Shown here piece after piece: positions 1-8,210 of a stretch of 64,000 bases of DNA. The position numbers and the translations under genes were made by a program. Origin of the DNA: Microvirga sp. BSC39 (GTDB lineage Bacteria > Pseudomonadota > Alphaproteobacteria > Rhizobiales > Beijerinckiaceae); the NCBI RefSeq assembly GCF_000739015.1, contig NZ_JPUG01000076.1:62001-126000 (forward strand), given 5' to 3'. Numbering within the stretch: position 1 is the stretch's first letter; each line of letters begins with the position of its first letter. The notes beneath the pieces are model-generated. The model had not been told where the DNA came from. It did no database searches and saw only the letters and a list, made by a program, of their open reading frames with translations.

Positions 1-84
1 CCAGCGGGAATGCGGCTCCGGGGAGAGCAGCCAGGCACGCATGCCTGAAGGCTGGGAGGCCAGTGGAAGAGGGGCGCCGGTCAT
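1..84 (-). CDS. Peptide ABC transporter permease, DppC-like (N-terminal 28 codons only)
   Basis: Reading leftwards from an ATG at 84-82, the frame stays open to the window edge and gives 28 residues containing RAWLLSPEPHSRW. That kind of stretch precedes the first membrane segment in DppC-type permeases of Hyphomicrobiales. The start overlaps the stop of the upstream DppB-like gene (ATGA), as is usual for a dppB-dppC pair. The membrane and EAA-loop parts lie outside the window, so the assignment rests on context plus the short N-terminus. Confidence 0.7.
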   Translation of the reverse strand, partial: MTGAPLPLASQPSGMRAWLLSPEPHSRW

Positions 85-1142
85 CAGCGGGTCCTCGGAT
101 CGAGCAAGCGGTAGAGCAGATCTGACACGAGATTGAGCAGCACGAAGGCGGTTCCGATCACGAGGGTTCCGCCGAGCACCGCATTCATGTCCGCGTTCTG
201 CAGGGAATTGGTGATGTACTGGCCCAGTCCCGGCCACGCGAAGATCGTCTCGGTCAGCACGGAGCCTTCGAGCAGATTGGCATAGGACAGGGCGATCACG
301 GTGATCAGGGGAACGGCCGCGTTGCGCAGGGCGTGGCGCCAGATCACGCGCATCTCCGATAGACCTTTCACCCGCGCCGCGATCACGTATTCCTGCGCCA
401 GTTCGTTGAGCATGAAGGAGCGGGTCATGCGGCTGATATAGGCGAGCGAAAAATAGCCGAGCAGGCAGGCGGGCAGAATAATGTGCGAGACCGCATCCCA
501 GAAGGCATCCCACTGGCCCTGCATGGCGGTGTCCAGCAGCACGATGTTGGTGACCGGCGTGTAGAGGTAGGAATAGGTCACGTCGATGCGGCCTGGTCCT
601 GCCACCCAGCCGAGCTTGGCATAGAAGACCAGCAGGCCCATGAGGCCGAGCCAGAAGATCGGAATGGAATAGCCGGCGAGGCCGAGCACGCGCACGAACT
701 GGTCGATGAAGCTGCCGCGCTTGACGGCGGCCAGGATGCCGAGCGGGATGCCGATGATCACGCCGATGAGGGTGCCGAGGGTGGCAAGCTCCAGGGTGGC
801 CGGAAACGTATTGGCGATATCCGTCAGCACCGGATTGGTAGTGAGAACCGAATTGCCGAAATCGCCCGTAACGGCCTTCTTCAGGTAGATCCAGAACTGC
901 TGGATGAGAGGCAGATCGAGGCCGAGTTCCTGGCGGACGCGCTCGTAAACCTGCGCGGGAGCCCGGTCGCCCACGATGGCGATCACGGGATCGATGGGAA
1001 CGACGCGGCCGATGAAGAATGTGACGGCGGCAAGGCCGAGGAGGGTCGTCATCAGAACGATGACGAACTGGGCGATGTTCTTAAGGGAGGAGCGGAGGGC
1101 ACTTGCGTGCCCTCCGCCCCGATTCATGACTGCTGAAACCAT
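84..1142 (-). CDS. Peptide/oligopeptide ABC transporter permease, DppB-like
   Basis: This 352-residue inner-membrane protein is one of the two permeases of a peptide-type ABC importer. A first hydrophobic helix lies near residues 25-47, followed by a periplasmic segment with the DPVIAIVGDRAP region. The BPD_transp_1 (MetI-like) domain fills the C-terminal two thirds. The EAA loop that contacts the ATPase is visible as AARVKGLSEMRVIWRHALRN. The gene lies 7 bases downstream of the binding-protein gene and overlaps the next permease gene by 4 bases, so the three form an operon read leftwards. The substrate (di- or oligopeptide, or another family 5 ligand) cannot be told from sequence. Confidence 0.9.
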   Translation of the reverse strand: MVSAVMNRGGGHASALRSSLKNIAQFVIVLMTTLLGLAAVTFFIGRVVPIDPVIAIVGDRAPAQVYERVRQELGLDLPLIQQFWIYLKKAVTGDFGNSVLTTNPVLTDIANTFPATLELATLGTLIGVIIGIPLGILAAVKRGSFIDQFVRVLGLAGYSIPIFWLGLMGLLVFYAKLGWVAGPGRIDVTYSYLYTPVTNIVLLDTAMQGQWDAFWDAVSHIILPACLLGYFSLAYISRMTRSFMLNELAQEYVIAARVKGLSEMRVIWRHALRNAAVPLITVIALSYANLLEGSVLTETIFAWPGLGQYITNSLQNADMNAVLGGTLVIGTAFVLLNLVSDLLYRLLDPRTR

Positions 1143-1149
1143 CGAAGCG

Positions 1150-2745
1150 TCAGTTCTTCTTCGCTTGGGACACGTCGTTGTCGCTGAAGGACGGACCGAG
1201 GACGAAGTTGTCCACGTTCTTGCGCACGGCGGCCACTTCCGTCTGCTGCAGGAAGATCACGAACGGGCCGTCGTCGAGAACCGACTTCTGCAACTCCTTG
1301 TACATCTGAGCGCGCTTCTCGCCATCACGCTCCATCACGGCGGCGCGGGTCTTGGCGGTCAGCGGTCCCGGATCCCAGGCATTGCGCCAGGCCAGCGGCT
1401 TCGCCTTAGCTTGGTCCGAGTTGTCGTCGTTCGCCGCGAAGGTGTCGGCGTTGGAGTTCGGATCCTGATAGTCCGAGCCCCAGTTGCCGATATAGATGTC
1501 GTGCTGGCGGGCGCGATACTTGGTCAGAGCCTGCTTGGAGTCCATCGGCAGGATTTCCAGCTTGATGCCGGCCTGCGCGAAGGTCTGCTGCATCGCCTGG
1601 GCGACGCCGGTGATCTCGGCGGTGGAGCGGGTGTCCATCGTCACCGAGAAGCCGTCCTTCAGCCCGGCCTTGGCCAGAAGCTCCTTCGCCTTGGCGACGT
1701 CGAGCTTGTAGGGGTTGGAGGTCTCGGCGCCGAGATAGCCCTTGGGCAGGAAGTTCTGGTGAACGTCGCCCTTGTACTTCATGATCGTGTCGGCGATCGC
1801 CTGATAGTCGACAAGGTACTTCAGGGCCTGACGAACCTCGGGCTTGGCCAAGTTCGGGTTCTTCTGGTTCAGGCCGAGATAATAGACCGTGCCCTTGGGA
1901 GCGCTCTGAATCTTGATGTCCGGGTTCTTGGACACCGCGGTGACCTCTTCCGGGTTCAGGTTGCGGGCCACGTCGATGTCGCCCTTCTCGAGGAGGAGGC
2001 GCTGGCTTGCGGTCTCCTTGATATGGCGGAAGATCACGCGGGCGAGGGGAGTCGGCTTCTCGTAGTTCGGGTTGCGCTCGAGGACGAGGACCTCGTTGGC
2101 CTTCCAGTCGCGCATGATGTACGGGCCGGAGCCGGCATATTTGGTCTTCAGCCAGTTATAGCCCCAGTCGCCGTCCTTCTCGTTCTGGACGAGCACCTTC
2201 TTCTCGACGATGGAGGCAACCGAGTTGCCGAGGCAGTAGAGGACCAGGGTCGGCGCGTAGGCCTTGTCGACCTCCACGGTGAGTTCCAGCGGTCCGGTCT
2301 GCTTGATCTTGTCCTTCACGTTGTCCTTCGTCAGGCCGAACTGGCCCAGGATGAAGGCGGGCGACTTGTCGAGGGACACGGCGCGGTGAAGCGAGTAGAC
2401 CACGTCCTCGGCCGTGATGTTGCTGCCCGAGGCGAATTTCTTGTTGGGCTTCAGCTTGAACGTGAAGGTCTTTCCGTCCGGAGAGACGGTCCAGGACTCG
2501 GCAACCTGTCCGGTGATCTTGGACACATCCTTGATGTCGTAGGAGACCAGGCGCTCATAGGTGTTGCCCATGATCTCAGACGCGCTGAACTCGAACACCT
2601 CGGCGGGATCCAGCGAGATGATGTCGTCGCTCTGCCAGGCCTGGACCAGGGTGTCGGCCGGCGTAGCTGCCTTTACGGCAGTGAAAGATGTCGCCATCAC
2701 GGTGACCATGGCGGCGGATAGGATAAATTTCGGAAGACTTTTCAT
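1150..2745 (-). CDS. ABC transporter substrate-binding protein, family 5 (peptide type)
   Basis: This 531-residue periplasmic solute-binding protein starts with a Sec signal peptide of about 26 residues ending AVKA/ATPAD. It continues into a family 5 (SBP_bac_5) fold with the characteristic opening DIISLDPAEVFEFSASEI. Length fits the DppA/OppA class. It is the first gene of the leftward operon with the two permeases. The family binds di- and oligopeptides, but members also bind nickel, opines or glutathione, and the ligand here is unknown. The gene is divergent from argH across a 196-base intergenic region that holds a palindrome. Confidence 0.92.
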   Translation of the reverse strand: MKSLPKFILSAAMVTVMATSFTAVKAATPADTLVQAWQSDDIISLDPAEVFEFSASEIMGNTYERLVSYDIKDVSKITGQVAESWTVSPDGKTFTFKLKPNKKFASGSNITAEDVVYSLHRAVSLDKSPAFILGQFGLTKDNVKDKIKQTGPLELTVEVDKAYAPTLVLYCLGNSVASIVEKKVLVQNEKDGDWGYNWLKTKYAGSGPYIMRDWKANEVLVLERNPNYEKPTPLARVIFRHIKETASQRLLLEKGDIDVARNLNPEEVTAVSKNPDIKIQSAPKGTVYYLGLNQKNPNLAKPEVRQALKYLVDYQAIADTIMKYKGDVHQNFLPKGYLGAETSNPYKLDVAKAKELLAKAGLKDGFSVTMDTRSTAEITGVAQAMQQTFAQAGIKLEILPMDSKQALTKYRARQHDIYIGNWGSDYQDPNSNADTFAANDDNSDQAKAKPLAWRNAWDPGPLTAKTRAAVMERDGEKRAQMYKELQKSVLDDGPFVIFLQQTEVAAVRKNVDNFVLGPSFSDNDVSQAKKN

Positions 2746-2832
2746 AGGCTAGTTCCCTCGCAGCGCTGGGTGCGCTTCTTGTGCGCCCGTATGAATGCAA
2801 ATCACACAGGTTCTGTCGAGTCTACTCACTGG

Positions 2833-2846
2833 TTACCAACTGGTAA
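2833..2846. promoter_or_regulatory. Perfect 14-base palindrome in divergent promoter region (possible operator)
   Basis: TTACCAACTGGTAA is a perfect 6-2-6 inverted repeat, and ACTGGT also recurs as a direct repeat at 2828 and 2839. It lies between the divergent peptide-binding-protein gene and argH, about 90 bases from either start. The position and symmetry suit a dimeric regulator. No regulator gene is adjacent, so its role is inference. Confidence 0.3.
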
Positions 2847-2941
2847 ACATCGTGCAGCCTGCCCAAAGGTCGGGCAGGGCTGCTTCGGGTTGGCTTGAAG
2901 GGGAAAACTGTGGCAAAGGCTCCCCGACATTTTTTGATCGG

Positions 2942-4351
2942 ATGAAGCCCGTGTCTGAAGAAGCCAAAAAACCCGGTGCCAACACCATGTGGGGCGGGCG
3001 GTTCTCGTCCTCGCCCAGCGCGCTCATGGAAGCCATCAACGCCTCCATCGACTTCGACAAGCGACTGGCCTCCCAGGACATCCAGGGCTCCATCGCCCAC
3101 AGCACCATGCTGGCCAAGCAGGGGATCATCGCCGAGAGCGACCGGGACGCCATCCATCAGGGGCTCCAGCGGGTGCTCGGCGAGATCGAGTCCGGCTCCT
3201 TCACCTTCTCCACGGCGCTCGAAGACATCCACATGAACGTGGAGAGCCGCCTGCGGGAGATCGTCGGCGATCCGGCGGCCCGGCTGCATACGGCCCGCAG
3301 CCGCAACGACCAAGTGGCCACCGACGCCCGGCTCTGGGTGCGCGAGGCCCATGACCGGACGGACGAGCAGCTCACCAGCCTGATCAAGGCCCTCCTCGAC
3401 AAGGCCGAGGCTCATGCCGCTACCGTGATGCCGGGCTTCACCCATCTCCAGAGCGCCCAGCCGGTGACCTTCGGGCACCACCTGATGGCCTATGTGGAGA
3501 TGTTCGGCCGCGACCGCAGCCGCTTCCGGGACTCCCGCAAGCGCCTGAACGAGTCCCCCCTTGGGGCCGGCGCGCTCGCCGGCACGTCCTTCCCCATCGA
3601 CCGGCACATGACCGCCAAGGCCATGGGCTTCGACGGGCCGACTCGCAATTCGCTGGACACCGTCTCGGACCGGGACAGCCTGCTCGAGTTCATGGCCGCC
3701 GCCTCCATCTGCGCCGTGCACCTGTCACGTCTGGCGGAAGAGATCATCATCTGGATGTCGGCGCCGTTCAGCTTCGTGCGCCTGCCGGACCGCTGGACCA
3801 CCGGATCCAGCATGATGCCGCAGAAGCGCAACCCGGATGCCGCCGAACTGGTGCGCGGCAAGACTGGGCGCGTCATCGGCTCCCTCGTGTCCCTGCTCAC
3901 CGTGATGAAGGGCCTGCCGCTCGCCTATTCCAAGGACATGCAGGAGGACAAGGAGCAGGTCTTCGACGCCGCCGACACCATCGAGCTCGTGCTCGCCGCC
4001 ACGACCGGCATGATCCGGGATCTGGAGCCGGTGCCGGAGCGCATGGCGGCAGTGGCCGGAGCCGGGTTCTCGACGGCGACGGACCTGGCCGACTGGCTCG
4101 TGCGCAGCCTCAACATTCCCTTCCGCGACGCCCACCACATTACCGGGCGCATCGTGTCCGAGGCGGAGACACGGGGCTGCACCCTGGAGGAGCTGCCGCT
4201 CGAGGCCATGCAGGCGGTCGAGCCCAAGATCCACCAGGGGATCTACGACGTGCTCGGCGTCGAGAACTCCGTCCGTTCCCGGACGAGCTTCGGCGGCACG
4301 TCTCCGGTGCGGGTGGCCGAGCAGGTCGCTTGGTGGCGCGAGCGGGTCTAG
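2942..4351 (+). CDS. argH: Argininosuccinate lyase
   Basis: ArgH catalyses the last step of arginine synthesis, splitting argininosuccinate into arginine and fumarate as a cytosolic homotetramer. The 469-residue product has the usual family length. The fumarase/aspartase-superfamily signature is clear as GSSMMPQKRNPDAAEL near residues 280-295, and the conserved TMWGGRF appears near the N-terminus. The open frame extends upstream, but the ATG at 2942 (or the GTG at 2951) gives the N-terminus expected for the family. It stands alone, divergent from the peptide transporter; argB lies far away at 59-60 kb. Confidence 0.97.
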   Translation: MKPVSEEAKKPGANTMWGGRFSSSPSALMEAINASIDFDKRLASQDIQGSIAHSTMLAKQGIIAESDRDAIHQGLQRVLGEIESGSFTFSTALEDIHMNVESRLREIVGDPAARLHTARSRNDQVATDARLWVREAHDRTDEQLTSLIKALLDKAEAHAATVMPGFTHLQSAQPVTFGHHLMAYVEMFGRDRSRFRDSRKRLNESPLGAGALAGTSFPIDRHMTAKAMGFDGPTRNSLDTVSDRDSLLEFMAAASICAVHLSRLAEEIIIWMSAPFSFVRLPDRWTTGSSMMPQKRNPDAAELVRGKTGRVIGSLVSLLTVMKGLPLAYSKDMQEDKEQVFDAADTIELVLAATTGMIRDLEPVPERMAAVAGAGFSTATDLADWLVRSLNIPFRDAHHITGRIVSEAETRGCTLEELPLEAMQAVEPKIHQGIYDVLGVENSVRSRTSFGGTSPVRVAEQVAWWRERV

Positions 4352-4525
4352 CCCGAAACGCGGCGTTTACCGTGGCGCCAACCCCTGCCGGGGTGACCTA
4401 GCCGGGGTCTTGATCGGGTGAAGCGGCGTATCCATATTGCTGACAGCGGCCCGGTTCCGGGCCACTTGAGTGCCGCATCAGCGGGCTCAAAACCACCGAA
4501 GTGCCTCCAACCTTGGGCTTCGAAC

Positions 4526-4960
4526 ATGTCGCGTCAGTCGCCCTTCGGGCACCCGTTTCTGTTAGGCTTCGACGAGATCGAGCAGGCGCTCGATCGGGTC
4601 GCCAAGGCGGCAGGGGACGGTTATCCGCCCTACAACATCGAGCGCCTGGCGCGCACGGAAAGCGCCCCCGAGCGCCTCCGCATCACCCTGGCCGTTGCCG
4701 GTTTCACCCGGGATCAGCTGGAGGTGACCCTAGAGGAGAGCCAGCTTGTCATCCGGGGACGCCAGTCCGAGGACAAGACAAGGCACTTCCTTCATCGCGG
4801 CATCGCCGCCCGTCAGTTTCAGCGCACCTTCCTCCTCGTCGACGGCATGGAGGTGATGGGCGCGGACCTGTCCAACGGGCTGTTGTCGATCGACCTCGTC
4901 CGCCCCGAACCGGAGCGGATCGTCCGCAAGATCGACATCAGCGCTCCGGACAAAGTGTGA
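4526..4960 (+). CDS. Small heat-shock protein, Hsp20/IbpA family
   Basis: This 144-residue protein carries an alpha-crystallin domain from about residue 33 onward (YNIERLARTESAPERLRITLAVAGF, then VTLEESQLVIRGRQ). This is the IbpA-type sHSP found in Hyphomicrobiales. The N-terminus MSRQSPFGHPF sets the start at 4526; upstream in-frame sequence does not resemble the family. sHSPs bind unfolding proteins without ATP. The gene is 24 bases upstream of a DUF1150 gene, a pairing that recurs in this order. No ROSE-type thermosensor could be recognised by eye in the 170 bases upstream. Confidence 0.9.
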   Translation: MSRQSPFGHPFLLGFDEIEQALDRVAKAAGDGYPPYNIERLARTESAPERLRITLAVAGFTRDQLEVTLEESQLVIRGRQSEDKTRHFLHRGIAARQFQRTFLLVDGMEVMGADLSNGLLSIDLVRPEPERIVRKIDISAPDKV

Positions 4961-4984
4961 CGGCATCCGCAAAAGGAGATGTCC

Positions 4985-5251
4985 ATGAACTTCGAGATCA
5001 AGAACCATCACGAGCCGGTCCTCAATGTGTCCGAGCTCGCCTCCCTGGGCCTCGGCGAAATGGCCTATGTGAAGCCGATCGAGTCCGACGAGGTCGCCCG
5101 GCTGTTTCCCCAGGCTCCCAAGCTCCAGCCCGGCATGCGGCTGTTCGCGCTGCTGTCCGCCAGCGGCGAGCCCATCCTGCTGACCGACAACCACGACGCT
5201 GCGGTTGCCAATGCCTGGGCGCATGACCTGACGATGGTGAGCCTGCACTAG
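4985..5251 (+). CDS. DUF1150 family protein
   Basis: This small acidic protein of 88 residues (MNFEIKNHHEPVLNV...) matches the DUF1150 family of alphaproteobacteria, whose function is unknown. A strong ribosome site AAGGAG at 4973-4978 lies 6 bases before the ATG at 4985. The earlier in-frame ATG at 4979 is too close to it. The C-terminal half holds the conserved stretch with SGEPILLTDNHDAAVANAWAHDL. Close linkage to the Hsp20 gene suggests co-expression and perhaps a stress role, but this is inferred. Confidence 0.88.
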   Translation: MNFEIKNHHEPVLNVSELASLGLGEMAYVKPIESDEVARLFPQAPKLQPGMRLFALLSASGEPILLTDNHDAAVANAWAHDLTMVSLH

Positions 5252-5270
5252 GCTCACCGTCTTTCTCATC

Positions 5271-6026
5271 TCAAGCGATAGCCGCTACCGCTGCGATCAG
5301 CCGCTCGATGTCCTCCGGCCGTGACAGCCGGTGGTCCCCGTCCTTGATCAGCGTCAGCGACACGCTGTCTCCCGGCAGGTGCTCCACCAGCTCGAGCGCA
5401 TGGCTCCAGGGCACGTCGGGATCCCCCATTCCCTGCAGGATATGGACCGGGCAGCCGGTCTGGATCGGTCGGTCGAGGATCAGGTGACGACGGCCGTCCT
5501 CGATCAGCTTCCAGGTGATCGGGTAGGGATCGTCGGAATAGGCCGAAGGTCGGTGGTAGACCCCCGTCTCCTGGACGCTGCGCCTCAGATCCTCGGGGAA
5601 GCGACTCCACATCAGACGCTCGGTCATGTCCACGGCAGGCGCGATAAGCACCATGCCCGCGGGGGCGAGGTCCGGTTGCTTCTCCATGAGGTGGCGTGCC
5701 GCCAGAAGGCTGATCCAGCCGCCCATGGACGACCCGACGAGGATGGGCCGTTCCCGCACGTGACGCTCGATGACGGCGAGCGCATCCTCCAGCCAGCGGG
5801 AGATCGTGCCCTCCTCAAAGGCGCCGCCCGACTCGCCATGGCCGCTGTAATCGAAACGCACGAAGGCTCGGCCGTTCCGTTCGGCCCATTCGTCCAGGGC
5901 GGTCGCCTTGGCGGCCCGCATGTCCGACTTGAAGCCCCCGAGCCAGACCACGGGCGGGCCTTTGCCCTCCCGGGCGAGAACGGCGATGGAGCGGGCATCC
6001 TGGCCGACCGTGACGCTTTGCGGCAT
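5271..6026 (-). CDS. Alpha/beta hydrolase (ABHD10-like serine hydrolase)
   Basis: This 251-residue cytosolic protein has the full catalytic layout of an alpha/beta hydrolase. The nucleophile elbow is GSSMGGW near residues 99-105, an acid is likely in GMGDPDVPW, and the histidine lies in GDHRLSRPED near the C-terminus. The oxyanion region is GGFKSDM. The RFDYSGHGESGGAF motif and overall length are typical of a widespread proteobacterial esterase/thioesterase group related to ABHD10. The substrate is unknown. It is convergent with the DUF1150 gene and divergent from the glycosyltransferase. Confidence 0.88.
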   Translation of the reverse strand: MPQSVTVGQDARSIAVLAREGKGPPVVWLGGFKSDMRAAKATALDEWAERNGRAFVRFDYSGHGESGGAFEEGTISRWLEDALAVIERHVRERPILVGSSMGGWISLLAARHLMEKQPDLAPAGMVLIAPAVDMTERLMWSRFPEDLRRSVQETGVYHRPSAYSDDPYPITWKLIEDGRRHLILDRPIQTGCPVHILQGMGDPDVPWSHALELVEHLPGDSVSLTLIKDGDHRLSRPEDIERLIAAVAAIA

Positions 6027-6108
6027 GGTTAACTCATCCTCAACTGCTTTGAAGCAAGCCTCATAAACGATTCTTTCGGACGATTCTTTTGAGAAGGCTC
6101 TGACTTCC

Positions 6109-7353
6109 GTGAGTTTTTCATCGCGACCCGGCGGAGGGATGGCATTTCCGTCCTCTCACGTGCACCCGCTGGCGGGCCGGACCATTCTTCAGATCGTCCC
6201 CGAACTCGAGGCGGGAGGGGCGGAGCGCACCACTGTCGACATCGCCGAGGGGCTGGTCCATGCCGGTGCGCGGGCGCTCGTTGCGACCGAAGGCGGCCGG
6301 CTGGTAGGCGAGCTCCAGACCAAGGGCGGCATCTGGATTCCCTTTCCGGCCGCGACGAAGAACCCGTTCTCCATGCTCCTCAACGTGCGCAGGCTCGCGC
6401 GGATCTGCCATGACGAGCGGGTCTCCCTGGTGCATGCCCGCTCGCGGGCCCCGGCCTGGGTGGGTCTCGGCGCGGCGCGCTCCCTCAACATCCCATTCGT
6501 GACCACCTATCACGGCAGCTATTCCGGCCGCTCGTCGGTGAAGGTCCTCTACAACTCGGTGATGGCCCGCGGCGATACGGTCATCGCTAATTCCCTCTAT
6601 ACGGGCGAACTGATCCGGTCGGTCTACCCGCAGGCGGGCGAGCGCATCCGGGTGCTTCATCGGGGCACGGACTTCTCGGTGTTCTCGCCGCACGCCGTGG
6701 CGCCGGAGCGGGTCGAGGCCCTGCGCAAGGCCTGGGAGGTGGCGCCCCACGAGCGGGTGGTGCTGCTCGCCGCCCGGTTGACCGGCTGGAAGGGCCAGAA
6801 GGTGCTGATCGAGGCGGCCGCCCGGCTGCGCGATGCGGGCCTCGCCGACGTCGCCTACATCCTCGCCGGCGACCCGCAGGGGCGGGATTCCTACGTGAAG
6901 GATCTCGACAACCTGATCGAGGCGAGGAAGCTGAAGGGCATCGTGCGCCGGGTCGGCCATTGCACCGACATGCCGGCGGCCTTCCTGGCGGCCTCCGTCG
7001 TGACCGTTCCTTCCACCGAGCCCGAGGCCTTCGGCCGGTCGGCCGTGGAGGCTCAGGCCATGGGCACGCCCGTGGTCGTCTCCGATCTCGGGGCGGTGCC
7101 CGAGACGGTGCTGTCCCCGCCGGCCGTGCCGCCGCACGAGCGGACGGGCTGGCGCATCCCGGCCGGAGATCCGGACGCGCTGGCCGAGGCTGTCGGCGCC
7201 GCCCTTGGGCTTGGAGCCAGCGCGAGAATCGCCTTGTCCGCCAGGGCTCGGGCCCATGTGGAGCGCCATTTCTCGCTCGAGCACATGGTTGCCGGCACGC
7301 TGGACGTCTATTCCGCCCTCCTGGAGGGCCGATTTACCCATAGAACAAGTTGA
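6109..7353 (+). CDS. Glycosyltransferase family 4 protein
   Basis: This GT-B fold retaining glycosyltransferase has 414 residues from the GTG at 6109 or 404 from the ATG at 6139. The N-terminal acceptor domain opens with LQIVPELEAGGAERTTVDIA, diagnostic of GT4 enzymes. The C-terminal donor domain contains LLAARLTGWKGQKVLIEA and the EPEAFGRSAVEAQAMGTPVV sugar-nucleotide motif (EX7E type). It probably acts at the cytosolic face of the inner membrane on lipopolysaccharide or exopolysaccharide, but no neighbouring polysaccharide genes help to define the product. The start is uncertain: GGAGG sits only one base before the ATG, while the GTG has GAGAAGG about 11 bases upstream. Confidence 0.9.
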   Translation: MSFSSRPGGGMAFPSSHVHPLAGRTILQIVPELEAGGAERTTVDIAEGLVHAGARALVATEGGRLVGELQTKGGIWIPFPAATKNPFSMLLNVRRLARICHDERVSLVHARSRAPAWVGLGAARSLNIPFVTTYHGSYSGRSSVKVLYNSVMARGDTVIANSLYTGELIRSVYPQAGERIRVLHRGTDFSVFSPHAVAPERVEALRKAWEVAPHERVVLLAARLTGWKGQKVLIEAAARLRDAGLADVAYILAGDPQGRDSYVKDLDNLIEARKLKGIVRRVGHCTDMPAAFLAASVVTVPSTEPEAFGRSAVEAQAMGTPVVVSDLGAVPETVLSPPAVPPHERTGWRIPAGDPDALAEAVGAALGLGASARIALSARARAHVERHFSLEHMVAGTLDVYSALLEGRFTHRTS

Positions 7354-7358
7354 CTTCC

Positions 7359-7372
7359 CGCGCATTTGCGCG
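7359..7372. promoter_or_regulatory. Palindrome with possible -35 box upstream of infC
   Basis: CGCGCATTTGCGCG is a perfect inverted repeat just after the glycosyltransferase stop, and a TTGACT hexamer overlaps that stop at 7350-7355. The region is where the infC promoter would be expected, about 100 bases upstream of the start. No convincing -10 box follows at 17-18 bases. This is a candidate control site only. Confidence 0.25.
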
Positions 7373-7469
7373 AAATGTCGAATCATTCGTGGCAAGGCTG
7401 AGCATGCACAGCAGGGGTCCCCTGGGATCTCCGATCCTCAGCTTAAGCCCTTAACAGGAGATACGAGCC

Positions 7470-8012
7470 ATTCGCAGACCAATGAGAGCCATGCCGGTGC
7501 CGCAGAAGGACGGACCGCGCGCCAACCGAGACATTCGCGGTGTTCGCGAAGTGCAGCTGATCGACGATACAGGGCAGAACCGGGGCGTCATGCCCTTCTT
7601 CGACGCCCTGAAGGTTGCCGAAGAGGCAGGCCTTGATCTCGTGGAGATCTCGCCGAACGCCACCCCTCCCGTCTGCAAGATCCTCGACTACGGCAAATTC
7701 CGCTTCCTGGAGCAGAAGAAGGCCGCCGAGGCGCGCAAGAAGCAGAAGACGGTCGAGGTCAAGGAAATCAAGCTGCGTCCCGGCATCGATGACCACGATT
7801 ACGGGGTCAAGATGAAGGCGATGAAGGGCTTCTTCGAGGAAGGCAACAAGGTGAAGATCACCCTGCGCTTCCGCGGTCGCGAAATGGCGCACCAGTCCCT
7901 CGGCCTGAAGGTCCTGGACCGGGTCAAGGCCGATGTGGGCGATATCGCCAAGGTCGAGATGGAGCCGAACTTCGAGGGCCGTCAGGTCGTCATGGTCCTG
8001 GCGCCTCGCTAA
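7470..8012 (+). CDS. infC: Translation initiation factor IF-3 with ATT start codon
   Basis: IF-3 binds the 30S subunit, keeps subunits apart and checks the start codon-initiator tRNA pairing. From the ATT at 7470 the product is 180 residues, beginning (M)RRPMRAMPVPQKDGPRAN, which is how IF-3 begins in related alphaproteobacteria. AGGAG at 7456-7460 lies 9 bases before the ATT. Starting at the first ATG (7482) would drop conserved residues and leave the ribosome site 21 bases away. The N domain holds NREIRG-like NRDIRGVREVQLI, and the C domain holds the KEIKLRPGIDDHDY and VKITLRFRGRE motifs. AUU starts let IF-3 repress its own translation. rpmI, rplT, pheS and pheT follow. Confidence 0.95.
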   Translation: MRRPMRAMPVPQKDGPRANRDIRGVREVQLIDDTGQNRGVMPFFDALKVAEEAGLDLVEISPNATPPVCKILDYGKFRFLEQKKAAEARKKQKTVEVKEIKLRPGIDDHDYGVKMKAMKGFFEEGNKVKITLRFRGREMAHQSLGLKVLDRVKADVGDIAKVEMEPNFEGRQVVMVLAPR

Positions 8013-8070
8013 GCGCTTTTCAGAGATGAAATTCGTGGCCGTCGGGGCACCGGCGGCCATTGCCTTTTGA

Positions 8071-8093
8071 GCGGCCTTCTGTCATAAGGCCGC
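8071..8093 (+). promoter_or_regulatory. Stem-loop 1 in infC-rpmI spacer
   Basis: GCGGCCTT and AAGGCCGC form a perfect 8-bp stem with a 7-base loop, starting 59 bases after the infC stop. It is not followed by a T-run. With the second stem-loop downstream, it could be part of an L20-responsive leader or an RNA-processing site. Confidence 0.5.
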
Positions 8094-8101
8094 CTTCATC
8101 G

Positions 8102-8141
8102 AACCGCCCGGCTGTTAGGGCTGCCGTGGCGGTTTGTTTTG
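8102..8141 (+). terminator. Stem-loop 2 with T-rich tail before rpmI (terminator or attenuator)
   Basis: AACCGCC (8102-8108) pairs with GGCGGTT (8128-8134), and CGGC (8109-8112) pairs with GCCG (8123-8126). This gives an 11-bp stem with one bulged T and a 10-base loop, followed by TGTTTTG. It resembles an intrinsic terminator between infC and rpmI, about 70 bases before the rpmI start. It may partly end infC transcripts or act as an L20-dependent attenuator. Confidence 0.55.
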
Positions 8142-8210
8142 CTCAATGCAGCAATGAAAAGGCCGAAGGGCGGCTCTGCCGCCTCCGAGGCCTGTCCAAA
8201 GGAGAGCCAA

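Noticed and set aside
976..2721. 581-codon plus-strand open frame opposite the binding-protein gene
   Set aside because: It is an antisense shadow of the family 5 binding protein, with no ribosome site and no known motif.
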